Below are positions 1 through 8,906 of a stretch of DNA of 64,000 nucleotides, piece by piece. The notes beneath the pieces were generated by a model that was not told the DNA's origin, made no database searches, and worked only from the letters and a program-made list of their open reading frames with translations. The position numbers and the translations under genes are program-made. How positions within the stretch are numbered: the stretch's first letter is position 1; every line of letters starts with the position of its first letter. The DNA lies in contig NZ_CP026100.1 in the NCBI RefSeq assembly GCF_003722335.1, positions 5,492,001-5,556,000 of the forward strand. The letters run 5' to 3'. Source of the stretch: Caulobacter flavus (GTDB lineage: Bacteria; Pseudomonadota; Alphaproteobacteria; Caulobacterales; Caulobacteraceae).

Positions 1-106
1 CGAAGCGCCCAAGGTCGTCGCCCGCGCGGGGCAGCAGGGCCAGGAGACCGATCGCCAGCAGGAAGCCGCCGACGAGGTTGCAGAGATCCAGGATCAGTTC
101 GAGCAT
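1..106 (-). CDS. small hydrophobic protein, N-terminal part (partial)
   Basis: The reverse strand reads an open frame from an ATG at 106 that runs off the left edge of the window. The visible 35 residues begin MLELILDLCNLVGG and are mostly hydrophobic, ending in an Arg/Asp-containing stretch. This suggests one membrane segment near the N-terminus. The family cannot be recognised from this fragment. It is divergent from the TPR gene at 232, so 107-231 must hold both promoters. Confidence 0.45.
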   Translation of the reverse strand, partial: MLELILDLCNLVGGFLLAIGLLALLPRAGDDLGRF

Positions 107-231
107 GACCGGGGAATGCGGCGCGACGGCGGAGCGTTCCGCCTACCTCGGCGTGCCGACGCCGGCGCGACACGCGGCGCTTGCAATATTACATACGTAG
201 CATACGCTCGAAGCTTCACCGGAGGAAGCCC

Positions 232-1029
232 ATGCGTATCGTCGTTCCGCTCGCCGCCCTGCTGCTCGCCGTCGCCTCGCCGCTGGCCCACGCCGCGCCC
301 GCGCCGCAAGCCGCCTCGGCCGCCGACGCGCGGGCCGAAAAGGACCGGGCGATCGTGCAGAAGGCCATGGGCAGCAACGATCTGAAGACGATCCGCAAGA
401 TGGTCCCCCAACTGGAGGACGTGGCCTCGCGCACGCCCGCCGCCTATCCGCTGATCGAGGAGAAGGACGGCGCCTTCGTCGTTCGCAGCGGCAGCCTCGG
501 CCCGGGCCTGCTGGCCAGCCTGTCCACCGGCGTCGCGGCCAGCAAGGCCCGCCCCGACCAGTCGGCGCGGGTGGACATGCAGTTCAACACCTACGGCCTG
601 GCCCTCTTCCTGCTCGGCTCCGCCGCCGTCGAGGCGCGCGACTTCGACCGGGCCAACGCCTGGCTCGACAAGGGCCTGGCCCTGCAGCCCGACAACCTGA
701 TGCTGGTCACCGAGAAGGGCATGGTGCTGACCGCCCAGCGGCGCTTTCCCGACGCCCTGGCGCTGTACGACGCCACCTTCGAGAAGGCCGGCGTCTTTCT
801 CACTTCCGACCAGCAGGGCAAGGCCCGCCTGCTGCGCTCGCGGGGCTTCGCCCTCATAGAGCTGGGCCGCCTCGACGAAGCCGAGGCGGACTACAAGGCC
901 TCGCTGGAGATCGAGCCCAACCACGGCGGGGCCAAGCACGAGCTGGGCTACATCGCCCAGCTGCGCGCCGGAGCCCAGGCTACGGGCCTGCAGATCATGA
1001 ACGGCGAGGAGGCCATGAAGCCCAAATAG
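232..1029 (+). CDS. secreted tetratricopeptide-repeat protein
   Basis: This 265-residue protein starts at ATG 232, six bases after a strong GGAGGA at 221. The frame stays open upstream to 181, but only this start puts the signal peptide (MRIVVPLAALLLAVASPLAHA) at the N-terminus. Export to the periplasm is therefore expected. The second half contains TPR-like helical pairs, for example the segment reading ARLLRSRGFALIELGRLDEA followed by EADYKASLEIEPN at about residues 197-230. TPR proteins usually mediate protein-protein contacts. No catalytic motif is visible and the partner is unknown. Confidence 0.8.
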   Translation: MRIVVPLAALLLAVASPLAHAAPAPQAASAADARAEKDRAIVQKAMGSNDLKTIRKMVPQLEDVASRTPAAYPLIEEKDGAFVVRSGSLGPGLLASLSTGVAASKARPDQSARVDMQFNTYGLALFLLGSAAVEARDFDRANAWLDKGLALQPDNLMLVTEKGMVLTAQRRFPDALALYDATFEKAGVFLTSDQQGKARLLRSRGFALIELGRLDEAEADYKASLEIEPNHGGAKHELGYIAQLRAGAQATGLQIMNGEEAMKPK

Positions 1030-1032
1030 GCC

Positions 1033-1386
1033 TCAGCGCTCGACGATGGTTTCGAAGCCGCCGAAGATCATGCGCTTTCCGTCGAAGGGCATGTCGTTCA
1101 TGTACGGCTTGAGGCGCTCGTCCTCCATCACCTTGGCCATCACCTCGTCGCGCTTGGCCTTGCTGTCGTAGGTGATCCACGAGAACACCGTGACCTCGTC
1201 GTCCTTCAGCTGGACGGCGCGGGGGAACGAGGTCAGCTCGCCGTAGGGCACGTCGTCGGCCAGGGCCTCGACATAGGACAGCGCGCCCAGCTCCATCCAG
1301 ATCGAGCCGGCCAGCGTGGCCATCTCCTTGTAGCGCTCGACATTGGCCTTGGGCACGGCGACCACGAAACCGTCGACATAGGTCAT
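1033..1386 (-). CDS. DUF1428 family protein
   Basis: A 117-residue protein beginning MTYVDGFVVAVP and ending FGGFETIVER. This matches the DUF1428 (YbaA-like) family of small alpha-beta barrel proteins, which are full length at about this size. The conserved aspects visible are the YVDGFV start, the central FPRAVQLKDDEVTVFSWI strand and the MPFDGKRMIFGGFE tail. The function of the family is not established. It is transcribed toward the TPR gene and ends 3 bases from that gene's stop. A purine-rich GGGAGGATCC lies just before the start. Confidence 0.85.
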   Translation of the reverse strand: MTYVDGFVVAVPKANVERYKEMATLAGSIWMELGALSYVEALADDVPYGELTSFPRAVQLKDDEVTVFSWITYDSKAKRDEVMAKVMEDERLKPYMNDMPFDGKRMIFGGFETIVER

Positions 1387-1464
1387 GGGATCCTCCCTTG
1401 GATCTTTGTTGGTCCCCTAGGACGTTTCAACGCGGAGGCGGCCGACAGGGGCGCGCGAAAAAGT

Positions 1465-2811
1465 TCAGCGGGCCTCGATCAGATCCAGCAGCCGGGTCAG
1501 CGCCCTGGCGTGGCCGCCGGGGTCGCCCACGGGAAAGACCGGCATCGGAACCTGGGGGGCGATCCCCCGCCCCTCCACCACCGCGCCGCCGGGATCGCGG
1601 TGGACCTCGGCCGGCAGGGCGAAGCGCCAGCCGTCCGGCAGCGGCTTCTGCAGCTGGTCCGACAGCGCCCCGCGCGTGGTCTCGCCGGCTTGCCGCACAT
1701 TGGGCAGGGCCCGCATCGACAGCGCGAAGGTCTCGCCGGCGCTGACCGTGACCTGGCTGGTCAGCAGCCAGACGGGTCCGAGATAGCGAGCCCGGTCCGA
1801 GGGCGCGACGAACAGCGGCTGGGCCGCGCCGTCGCCGCCGACCGCGACCTTGGAGCCGACCTCGCGCCGCTGGTCGGCGAAGCGTGCGGCGATCCGGCGG
1901 GCGACGACGTCGTAGCCGCCCCGATTGTCGCTGACGTCGACGATCACCGCCCTTGCGCCGGCGAAGGCGACCATGGCCTCGTCCAGCGTGGCGTCCAGCA
2001 GCGCCGTGTCGTCGTCGCCGGCCTTGGGATCGAAACCGCCCATGGCCGTCACCGCGAGATAGCCGACCTCGCCCTTGCGGCCCCACAGGATCCGCCCGCC
2101 GGCCGCCTCGCGCACGCCCAGCGGCGCGGACAGCACATCGCCCCGCCAGGCCCTGGCCCAGGCCACCTCGCCGCCGGGGCCGGCCTTGGCCCGCAGCACC
2201 GCCGCCGCCTCGCCGAACCTGCGGGTGCGCGGGCTCCCATCGACGACCCCGTCCAGCGCCACGTGGGCGTCGTCGATCCCGCGCAGCAGCACGGCCAGCG
2301 CCCTCCACAGCGCCGCATCGTCTGGCGCCGGCCCCAACGCCGCGAAGGCGTCGCGCCGCCGCGCGTTCCAGTCGAGGCCGCGTTCCGGAGAGAGCGGATA
2401 GTAGGCGGCGAAGGTGTCGGCGACCACGGCCAGCCTGCGCCGGGGCGTCCAGGGCCGAGCCTGCGCGCAGACGGCCGGCAGGCCCTTCAGGCGATCGAAG
2501 CGATAGACCGTGCCGTCGGGCTCGCCCGCCGTCTCGACGTCGGCGCCGACGGGCCGCCAGAGCTTCAGCACCCCGTCCGGATCGCTCCCGGGGCGCGGGT
2601 CGCGCCAGCAGTCGTCGCCGGCGAGGTGGTAGAGGGCGGGCCCGCCGGCGTCGAACCGCACGACCCAGCCGTAGCCGCGCGACTTCCAGACGCCCTGCAG
2701 GGGTTTGGGGACGGCGCCGGCGACCGCGACGGGGCGCATGACCGGCTCGCCCCAAGCGGACGGAACCGGCAAAGCTGCGGCCAAGGCGACGGCGAACAGG
2801 AACAACCTCAT
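1465..2811 (-). CDS. S41 family peptidase (tail-specific protease fold), secreted
   Basis: A 448-residue protein starting at ATG 2811. The frame extends to 2865, but the 2811 start gives a signal peptide (MRLFLFAVALAAALPVPSAWG). The C-terminal half has S41 peptidase hallmarks: VIVDVSDNRGGYD followed later by TSQVTVSAGETFALSM, where the Ser in VSAGE is the expected nucleophile. A typical PDZ domain is not obvious. S41 enzymes cut exported or envelope proteins, often near the C-terminus; the substrate here is unknown. It lies downstream of thiC on the same strand, but a strong hairpin at 2851 separates them, so it probably has its own promoter. Confidence 0.8.
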   Translation of the reverse strand: MRLFLFAVALAAALPVPSAWGEPVMRPVAVAGAVPKPLQGVWKSRGYGWVVRFDAGGPALYHLAGDDCWRDPRPGSDPDGVLKLWRPVGADVETAGEPDGTVYRFDRLKGLPAVCAQARPWTPRRRLAVVADTFAAYYPLSPERGLDWNARRRDAFAALGPAPDDAALWRALAVLLRGIDDAHVALDGVVDGSPRTRRFGEAAAVLRAKAGPGGEVAWARAWRGDVLSAPLGVREAAGGRILWGRKGEVGYLAVTAMGGFDPKAGDDDTALLDATLDEAMVAFAGARAVIVDVSDNRGGYDVVARRIAARFADQRREVGSKVAVGGDGAAQPLFVAPSDRARYLGPVWLLTSQVTVSAGETFALSMRALPNVRQAGETTRGALSDQLQKPLPDGWRFALPAEVHRDPGGAVVEGRGIAPQVPMPVFPVGDPGGHARALTRLLDLIEAR

Positions 2812-2850
2812 CCGCTCACCTTGAGCCGACAGCAGCTTGAGCATCAAGAC

Positions 2851-2877
2851 GGCCGGCGAGAACAAGCCTCGCCGGCC
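2851..2877 (-). terminator. hairpin terminator after thiC
   Basis: Perfect 10-bp inverted repeat (GGCCGGCGAG / CTCGCCGGCC) with a 7-base loop, placed 8 bases beyond the thiC stop. On the reverse strand it is followed only by GTCTT, so the T-tract is weak. It separates thiC from the S41 protease gene. Confidence 0.6.
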
Positions 2878-2884
2878 GCTTCGA

Positions 2885-4723
<1,839 letters not shown>

Positions 4724-4804
4724 GTTGCGGGCTCCTCAAGCACTGAAGAGACCCGGACGTGTCGAGCTAAGTCGGTTGTACGGCCTGGACTGTACGCCTC
4801 CGGA

Positions 4805-4900
4805 CCGCGTTCCCTCCCTTCGCCGGCATGACCCGGATCAGGTTCGACGGGTCAGGGCTCAAGCCCAATCTCAGCCGCGACAGCGACCCCCCGGTGAACA
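4805..4900 (-). promoter_or_regulatory. TPP riboswitch (THI element) upstream of thiC
   Basis: Read on the reverse strand, the region has the diagnostic THI-box elements in order: GGCTGAGA, then ACCCGTCGAACCTGATCC, then GGGTCATGCCGGCGAAGGGA. GTTC and GAAC at the two ends can close the P1 stem. It lies 80-175 bases upstream of the thiC start. This is the standard thiamine pyrophosphate aptamer. The expression platform is probably in 4724-4804, where the mode (initiation or termination) is not obvious. Confidence 0.95.
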
Positions 4901-4906
4901 GGGCGG

Positions 4907-4934
4907 ACACTAGGAGGATTGACGCGCGGGTCAA
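4907..4934 (-). promoter_or_regulatory. candidate housekeeping promoter for the thiC leader
   Basis: On the reverse strand a TTGACC at 4934-4929 is followed about 14 bases later by CCTAGTGT (4914-4907). This resembles the Caulobacter housekeeping pattern TTGACGS ... GCTANAWC. It lies immediately upstream of the TPP aptamer, where a transcription start is required. Placement is inferred from the motif only. Confidence 0.45.
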
Positions 4935-4950
4935 GAAGGAACGGCGCTCG

Positions 4951-5799
4951 TCAGAGGTCGTCCGTGGCGAAGGTGTCGCAGGCGGCCGGCTTGCCGGCGT
5001 CGTAGCCCTTGCCGAACCAGCGCATGCGCTGCTCGCTGGTGCCGTGGGTGAAGCTGTCGGGCATCACCCGCCCTTGCGCCTTGGACTGGATGGCGTCGTC
5101 GCCGACGGCGGCGGCCGCGCCCAGGCCGTCCTCGATGTCGGCGCGGGTGATGCGGATGTTGGAGACCTCCGGCGCGTGGCGGGCCCAGACGCCGGCGTAG
5201 CAGTCGGCCTGCAGCTCCAGCCGCACCGAACCGCTCTCGGCGCCGCGCCGGCCCAGGCTGTCGGCCTTGCGGGTGGCGCCCAGCTGGTTCTGGATGTGGT
5301 GGCCGATCTCGTGGCTGATGACATAGGCGCGGGCGAACTCGCCCTTGGCGCCGAAGCGGCTTTCCAGCTCGCTCCAGAAGCCGAGGTCGAGATAGACCTT
5401 GCGGTCGGCCGGGCAATAGAACGGCCCCATCGCCGATTGGCCCAGGCCGCAGCCGGTGCCGGTCTGGTCGTCATAGAGCACCACCGAGGTCGGCGGGACG
5501 TAGCGGCCGCCCGAGCGGGCGAAGATCGGCCCCCAGACGTCGGTGTTGGAGGTCTCGATGACGTCGACGAAGCGGCCGCCCTCGTCCTGCACCGAGCCAC
5601 GACGGCCTTCCTGCTGCTGGGCCGCCGGGGCCTGCGCGCCTTCGACGGCGTTCAGCGTGGTTTGCGGATCGACCCCGAACACGAAATAGCCCACCGCCGC
5701 CAGCACCAGGGCCCCGATGCCCCCGCCGGCCGCCGCCACAGGCCCCAGACCGCGCCGGTCCTCGATGTTGCCGGACTGCCGGCCGCCTTCCCATTCCAT
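4951..5799 (-). CDS. neutral zinc metallopeptidase, YpfJ-like (COG2321)
   Basis: A 282-residue membrane-anchored protein. ATG 5799 is chosen over an open upstream extension because the MEWEGGRQSGNIEDRRG start is typical of the family. A single membrane helix lies at about residues 21-42, followed by a periplasmic peptidase domain. The zinc motif HEIGHH is at residues 163-168 (ISHEIGHHIQNQLG), and the LQADCYAGVWA segment downstream fits the third-ligand region. This family (also called zinc_peptidase) has unclear substrates. It lies 13 bases downstream of the 129-residue gene on the same strand, so the two are probably co-transcribed. Confidence 0.9.
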   Translation of the reverse strand: MEWEGGRQSGNIEDRRGLGPVAAAGGGIGALVLAAVGYFVFGVDPQTTLNAVEGAQAPAAQQQEGRRGSVQDEGGRFVDVIETSNTDVWGPIFARSGGRYVPPTSVVLYDDQTGTGCGLGQSAMGPFYCPADRKVYLDLGFWSELESRFGAKGEFARAYVISHEIGHHIQNQLGATRKADSLGRRGAESGSVRLELQADCYAGVWARHAPEVSNIRITRADIEDGLGAAAAVGDDAIQSKAQGRVMPDSFTHGTSEQRMRWFGKGYDAGKPAACDTFATDDL

Positions 5800-5812
5800 A
5801 CGCGAAAGACCT

Positions 5813-6202
5813 CTAGCGTTCCGAAGCGGGCTTGATGGCCCGCAGCACCTCATTGCTCCGCGCCAGGCGGGCGTCGGTCAAGCGGTCCAGTTCGTCCAGA
5901 CGCAGCGACAGCCCGACCGACGGATCACCGCGCTCCGGAAGGGCCTCGACCGGCGGCGGCCTGTAGGACAGGCCCGCGTCTCCGCCCCGCGCCTGCAGCC
6001 CGCGCAGGGTCTGGGCCGCCGCCGCGCGGTCACGGGCGGCCTGGGCCTGACGGGCCGCGGCCATCTGCGCCTGGCGGCTCTGCTCCAGCTCCATCCGGAT
6101 CATCGCCCGATCGTGGGCGGCGAGCGGATCGACCTGGGCGCCGGCCGCCGTCGCCGCCAGCGCAAGGCCCGTCGCCGCCATTCCCGCCAGCCATCGTCTC
6201 AT
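5813..6202 (-). CDS. hypothetical exported protein, Ala/Gln/Arg-rich
   Basis: 129 residues with a signal peptide (MRRWLAGMAATGLALAATAAGAQ). An Ala/Gln/Arg-rich, likely helical segment follows (about residues 38-70; contains RQAQMAAARQAQAARDRAAA). A further helical tail follows a proline stretch. No family is recognised. It sits between a TPR gene and the YpfJ-like peptidase, all on the reverse strand with gaps of 43 and 13 bases. A small envelope operon is likely; the protein may be a periplasmic partner of the peptidase, which is inference. Confidence 0.7.
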   Translation of the reverse strand: MRRWLAGMAATGLALAATAAGAQVDPLAAHDRAMIRMELEQSRQAQMAAARQAQAARDRAAAAQTLRGLQARGGDAGLSYRPPPVEALPERGDPSVGLSLRLDELDRLTDARLARSNEVLRAIKPASER

Positions 6203-6245
6203 GCCGCGCCTTTCGTCGCCGCCCGCGCGCCGGAAGGGCGCGGCC

Positions 6246-6863
6246 TCAGCGGCTCTTGAACGAGAAACGCGCCAGTTCCTCCTTCGGCGCCGCCCATTTC
6301 GGATCGAGCTCGGCCGCGCGCTGGAAGTCGTAATAGGCCGCCTTGACGTCGCCGAGGTTCTCGTTGGCCAGGGCGCGATTGTAGTAGGCGCGCTCGGGCT
6401 TCTCGACGCCCAGGGCCAGGCCGCGGTCGATCTCGCTCAGCCCCTCGGCGAAGCGATCCTCGGCCACCAGGGCCGCGCCGCGATTGACGTAGACCTCGCC
6501 CAGCTTCGGCTCGATGCGGCCGGCCGCGTCGAAGTCGGCCCGCGCCTCGACATAGGCCTGGCGACGCAGCTGGATCACCCCGCGATTGACCAGGGTGCGG
6601 GCCCTGTCGCCCATCGACAGGGTCTCGACCTCCAGGGCCGTGGTGCACAGGCGCATGGTGTCTTCGTCGTAGCGGCCCCGGATCACGGCCTCCGAGCAGT
6701 CCTTGGCGATGCCCCCGCCGATGATCAGCACCGAAGCGGCCGCGCCGCCGGCCGGGGGCAGCATCGCCAGCAGGGCGACGCCGAGAACCCAGCCGCGCAG
6801 CGTGCGCGCGCCGGAACGGCCGATGCGAGGCGGCGGCCGGGACTTGAGGATCTTGGCTTGCAT
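6246..6863 (-). CDS. membrane-anchored or exported TPR protein
   Basis: 205 residues from ATG 6863, preceded by GGGAGA at a good distance. The frame is open much further upstream, but that part is a shadow of the D-cysteine desulfhydrase gene. An N-terminal basic segment and a hydrophobic stretch (RGWVLGVALLAMLPPAGGAA) suggest a signal anchor. TPR-like repeats follow from about residue 75, with the final unit reading AYYNRALANENLGDVKAAYY. It resembles the small periplasmic TPR proteins common in Caulobacterales. It is the first gene of the probable three-gene unit ending with the YpfJ-like peptidase. Confidence 0.75.
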   Translation of the reverse strand: MQAKILKSRPPPRIGRSGARTLRGWVLGVALLAMLPPAGGAAASVLIIGGGIAKDCSEAVIRGRYDEDTMRLCTTALEVETLSMGDRARTLVNRGVIQLRRQAYVEARADFDAAGRIEPKLGEVYVNRGAALVAEDRFAEGLSEIDRGLALGVEKPERAYYNRALANENLGDVKAAYYDFQRAAELDPKWAAPKEELARFSFKSR

Positions 6864-7080
6864 GCGTTTTCTCCCAACGTCCGCCTGGCCTTCCGACGGG
6901 CCCGCGGGGATGGGGAAACCAAGCCGCGGATACGCGGGGACAGGCTTTTGGCGCCCGGCGGCGTCGAGGCCGGAGGGCGAGCGCCAGCATAGCACCGTTC
7001 CGCGCCGAAAGCCTCGCCGAAACGCTTTGCCAGCCCGCGCTGGGCGGCCTATCTGCAAGCGTCCGGATCGGAGTTCCCGC

Positions 7081-8082
7081 ATGCACCTGGCCCGCTTTCC
7101 CCGCGCCCGCTTCGCCCACCTGCCGACGCCCTTGGAGCCCCTGCCCCGCCTGGGCGCCGCGCTCGGGATCGACCTCTGGGTCAAGCGCGACGACTGCACG
7201 GGCCTGGCCGGCGGCGGCAACAAGACCCGCAAGCTGGAGTTCCTGCTCGGCGAAGCCCTGGCCCTGGGCGCCGACACCCTGGTGACGCAGGGCGCGGTGC
7301 AGTCCAACCACGTGCGCCAGACGATCGCCGCCGGCGCCCGCCACGGCCTGGCCACCGAGGTGATCCTCGAGGAGCGCACCGGCTCGAAGGCCAGCGACTA
7401 CATGGGCAACGGCAACGTGCTGCTCGACCGGCTGATGGGCGCGTCGATCCGCTTCGTTCCCGCCGGGACCGACATGAACGAGGAACTGGAGGCCAGCGCC
7501 GAGATCGTCCGCCGTCGCGGCGGCAAGCCCTACGTGATCCCCGGGGGTGGTTCGAACACCGTCGGCGCCCTGGGCTATGTCGACTGCGCCCGCGAGCTGA
7601 TGGTCCAGGCCGACGCCCAGGACCTGAGGATCGACCGCCTGGTCACCGCCACCGGCAGCGCCGGCACCCATGCGGGCTTGATCGCCGGCTTCGCGGCCCT
7701 GTCGGTCGACGTGCCGATCCTGGGCTTCGGGGTGCGCGCCCCCAAGGCCAGGCAGGAGGAGAACGTCTTCAACCTGGCGCTCGCTACCGCGCAGACGATC
7801 GGGGCGGCGGGCCGGGTGCGGCGCGAGGCCGTGGTCGCCGACTGTGACTATGTGGGCGAGGGCTACGGCCTCGTCGACCAGGGCGTGATCGACGCGCTGG
7901 CGCTGGCGGCGCGCACCGAGGGCCTGCTGCTGGATCCGGTCTATTCGGGCAAGGCGTTGAAGGGCCTGATCGACCAGGCCCGCAAGGGCGCCTTCGAGGG
8001 CCAGCGGGTGGTGTTCCTGCACACCGGCGGCGCCCAGGGTCTGTTCGGCTACCAGTCGGTGCTGGAGCCGGCGCTGGCCTGA
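7081..8082 (+). CDS. dcyD: D-cysteine desulfhydrase (PLP-dependent)
   Basis: 333 residues starting at ATG 7081. It converts D-cysteine to pyruvate, sulfide and ammonia (DcyD/ACC deaminase-like branch of fold-type II PLP enzymes). The PLP-lysine region GGGNKTRKLEFL lies at about residues 44-55, followed by the QSNHVRQTIAAGARHGL substrate segment and a glycine-rich phosphate-binding loop (ATGSAGTHAGL). Length is normal. A 1-aminocyclopropane-1-carboxylate deaminase cannot be fully excluded, but the overall sequence favours D-cysteine desulfhydrase. The next gene starts 12 bases downstream and encodes an amino-acid racemase, suggesting a D-amino-acid operon. Confidence 0.88.
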   Translation: MHLARFPRARFAHLPTPLEPLPRLGAALGIDLWVKRDDCTGLAGGGNKTRKLEFLLGEALALGADTLVTQGAVQSNHVRQTIAAGARHGLATEVILEERTGSKASDYMGNGNVLLDRLMGASIRFVPAGTDMNEELEASAEIVRRRGGKPYVIPGGGSNTVGALGYVDCARELMVQADAQDLRIDRLVTATGSAGTHAGLIAGFAALSVDVPILGFGVRAPKARQEENVFNLALATAQTIGAAGRVRREAVVADCDYVGEGYGLVDQGVIDALALAARTEGLLLDPVYSGKALKGLIDQARKGAFEGQRVVFLHTGGAQGLFGYQSVLEPALA

Positions 8083-8094
8083 GGGAGCATCGCG

Positions 8095-8757
8095 ATGAGC
8101 AAGGTTCTCGGCGTGTTGGGCGGCATGGGTCCGGCCGCCACCCTCGACTTCCTGGCCAAGCTGCAGGCGGCCACGCCGGTGGTCCGCGAGCAGGACCACA
8201 TCCGGGTGCTGGTCGACATCAATCCCAAGATCCCCGACCGCAACACGCAGGGCGACGCGGCCGGCCCGGTGCTGGCGGCCATGGCGGCCGGCCTGCGCGA
8301 CGCCGGCGCCGATGTGCTGGCCATCGCCTGCAACACCGCCCACGCCTTCGCCCGGCAAGTGAAGGCCAGCGGCCTGCCGCTGATCGACCTGCCGGAGACG
8401 GCGGTGGAGGCCGCGCGGGTCGGCGGCGCGACCCGGATCGGCGTGCTGGGCACGGCCGGCGGGCTTTCGATCTACCGCGACCGCCTCGCCCACCTGGGGC
8501 TGGAGGCCGTCACCCTGGGCGACCACGAGCAGGTCGAGTTCATGGCCCTGCTGTACCGCATCAAGCGCGGCGACCTGTCGGCGGCCTCGCGCGAGACCAT
8601 GGCGGCCCTGGCGCATAGGCTGGTGGGGCTGGGGGCGCAGGCCGTGGTGGCGGGCTGCACCGAGGTTCCGCTGGTCCTAAGCCAGGCGGACCTGACCGTG
8701 CCGTTCGTCGACGCGACGCAGGCCCTGGCGAGGCGGTGCGTGGAGGTTTGCCGGTAG
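8095..8757 (+). CDS. aspartate/glutamate racemase family protein
   Basis: 220 residues of the cofactor-independent Asp/Glu racemase family. Both catalytic cysteines are present: C79 in AIACNTAH and C188 in VAGCTEVPL. The N-terminus VLGVLGGMGPAAT is typical of aspartate racemases and RacX-like broad-specificity enzymes. It lies 12 bases after the D-cysteine desulfhydrase gene with GGGAG just before the start, so co-expression is likely. Together they could make and degrade D-amino acids, for example for recycling of envelope components. Exact substrate is not readable from sequence. Confidence 0.88.
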   Translation: MSKVLGVLGGMGPAATLDFLAKLQAATPVVREQDHIRVLVDINPKIPDRNTQGDAAGPVLAAMAAGLRDAGADVLAIACNTAHAFARQVKASGLPLIDLPETAVEAARVGGATRIGVLGTAGGLSIYRDRLAHLGLEAVTLGDHEQVEFMALLYRIKRGDLSAASRETMAALAHRLVGLGAQAVVAGCTEVPLVLSQADLTVPFVDATQALARRCVEVCR

Positions 8758-8764
8758 CTCCAAG

Positions 8765-8896
8765 ACCCTCTCCCTGAAGGGAGAGGTGTCGGCGAAGCCG
8801 ACGGAGAGGGATGTGGCTGCAAAGCCTGCGGCTGCCTTTTGCTAGCAGGAACTTCCCCCTCCGGCCCTTCGGGCCACCTCCCCCTTCAGGGGGAGG
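8765..8896. repeat. intergenic palindromic repeat pair (CTCCC..GAA..GGGAG family)
   Basis: Two related hairpins, at about 8765-8810 and 8852-8896, fill the gap between the racemase gene and the convergent penicillin-binding protein gene. The arms CCCTCTCCCTGAAGGGAGAGG and CCTCCCCCTTCAGGGGGAGG are variants of one unit in inverted orientation. The same family occurs at 14413-14551 and, degenerately, near 63830. They may act as bidirectional terminators. Confidence 0.75.
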
Positions 8897-8906
8897 ATCT
8901 CAAAGA

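Noticed and set aside
181..231. Longer N-terminus for the first TPR gene
   Set aside because: It would place 17 residues before a perfect signal peptide, and the strong ribosome-binding site fits the ATG at 232.
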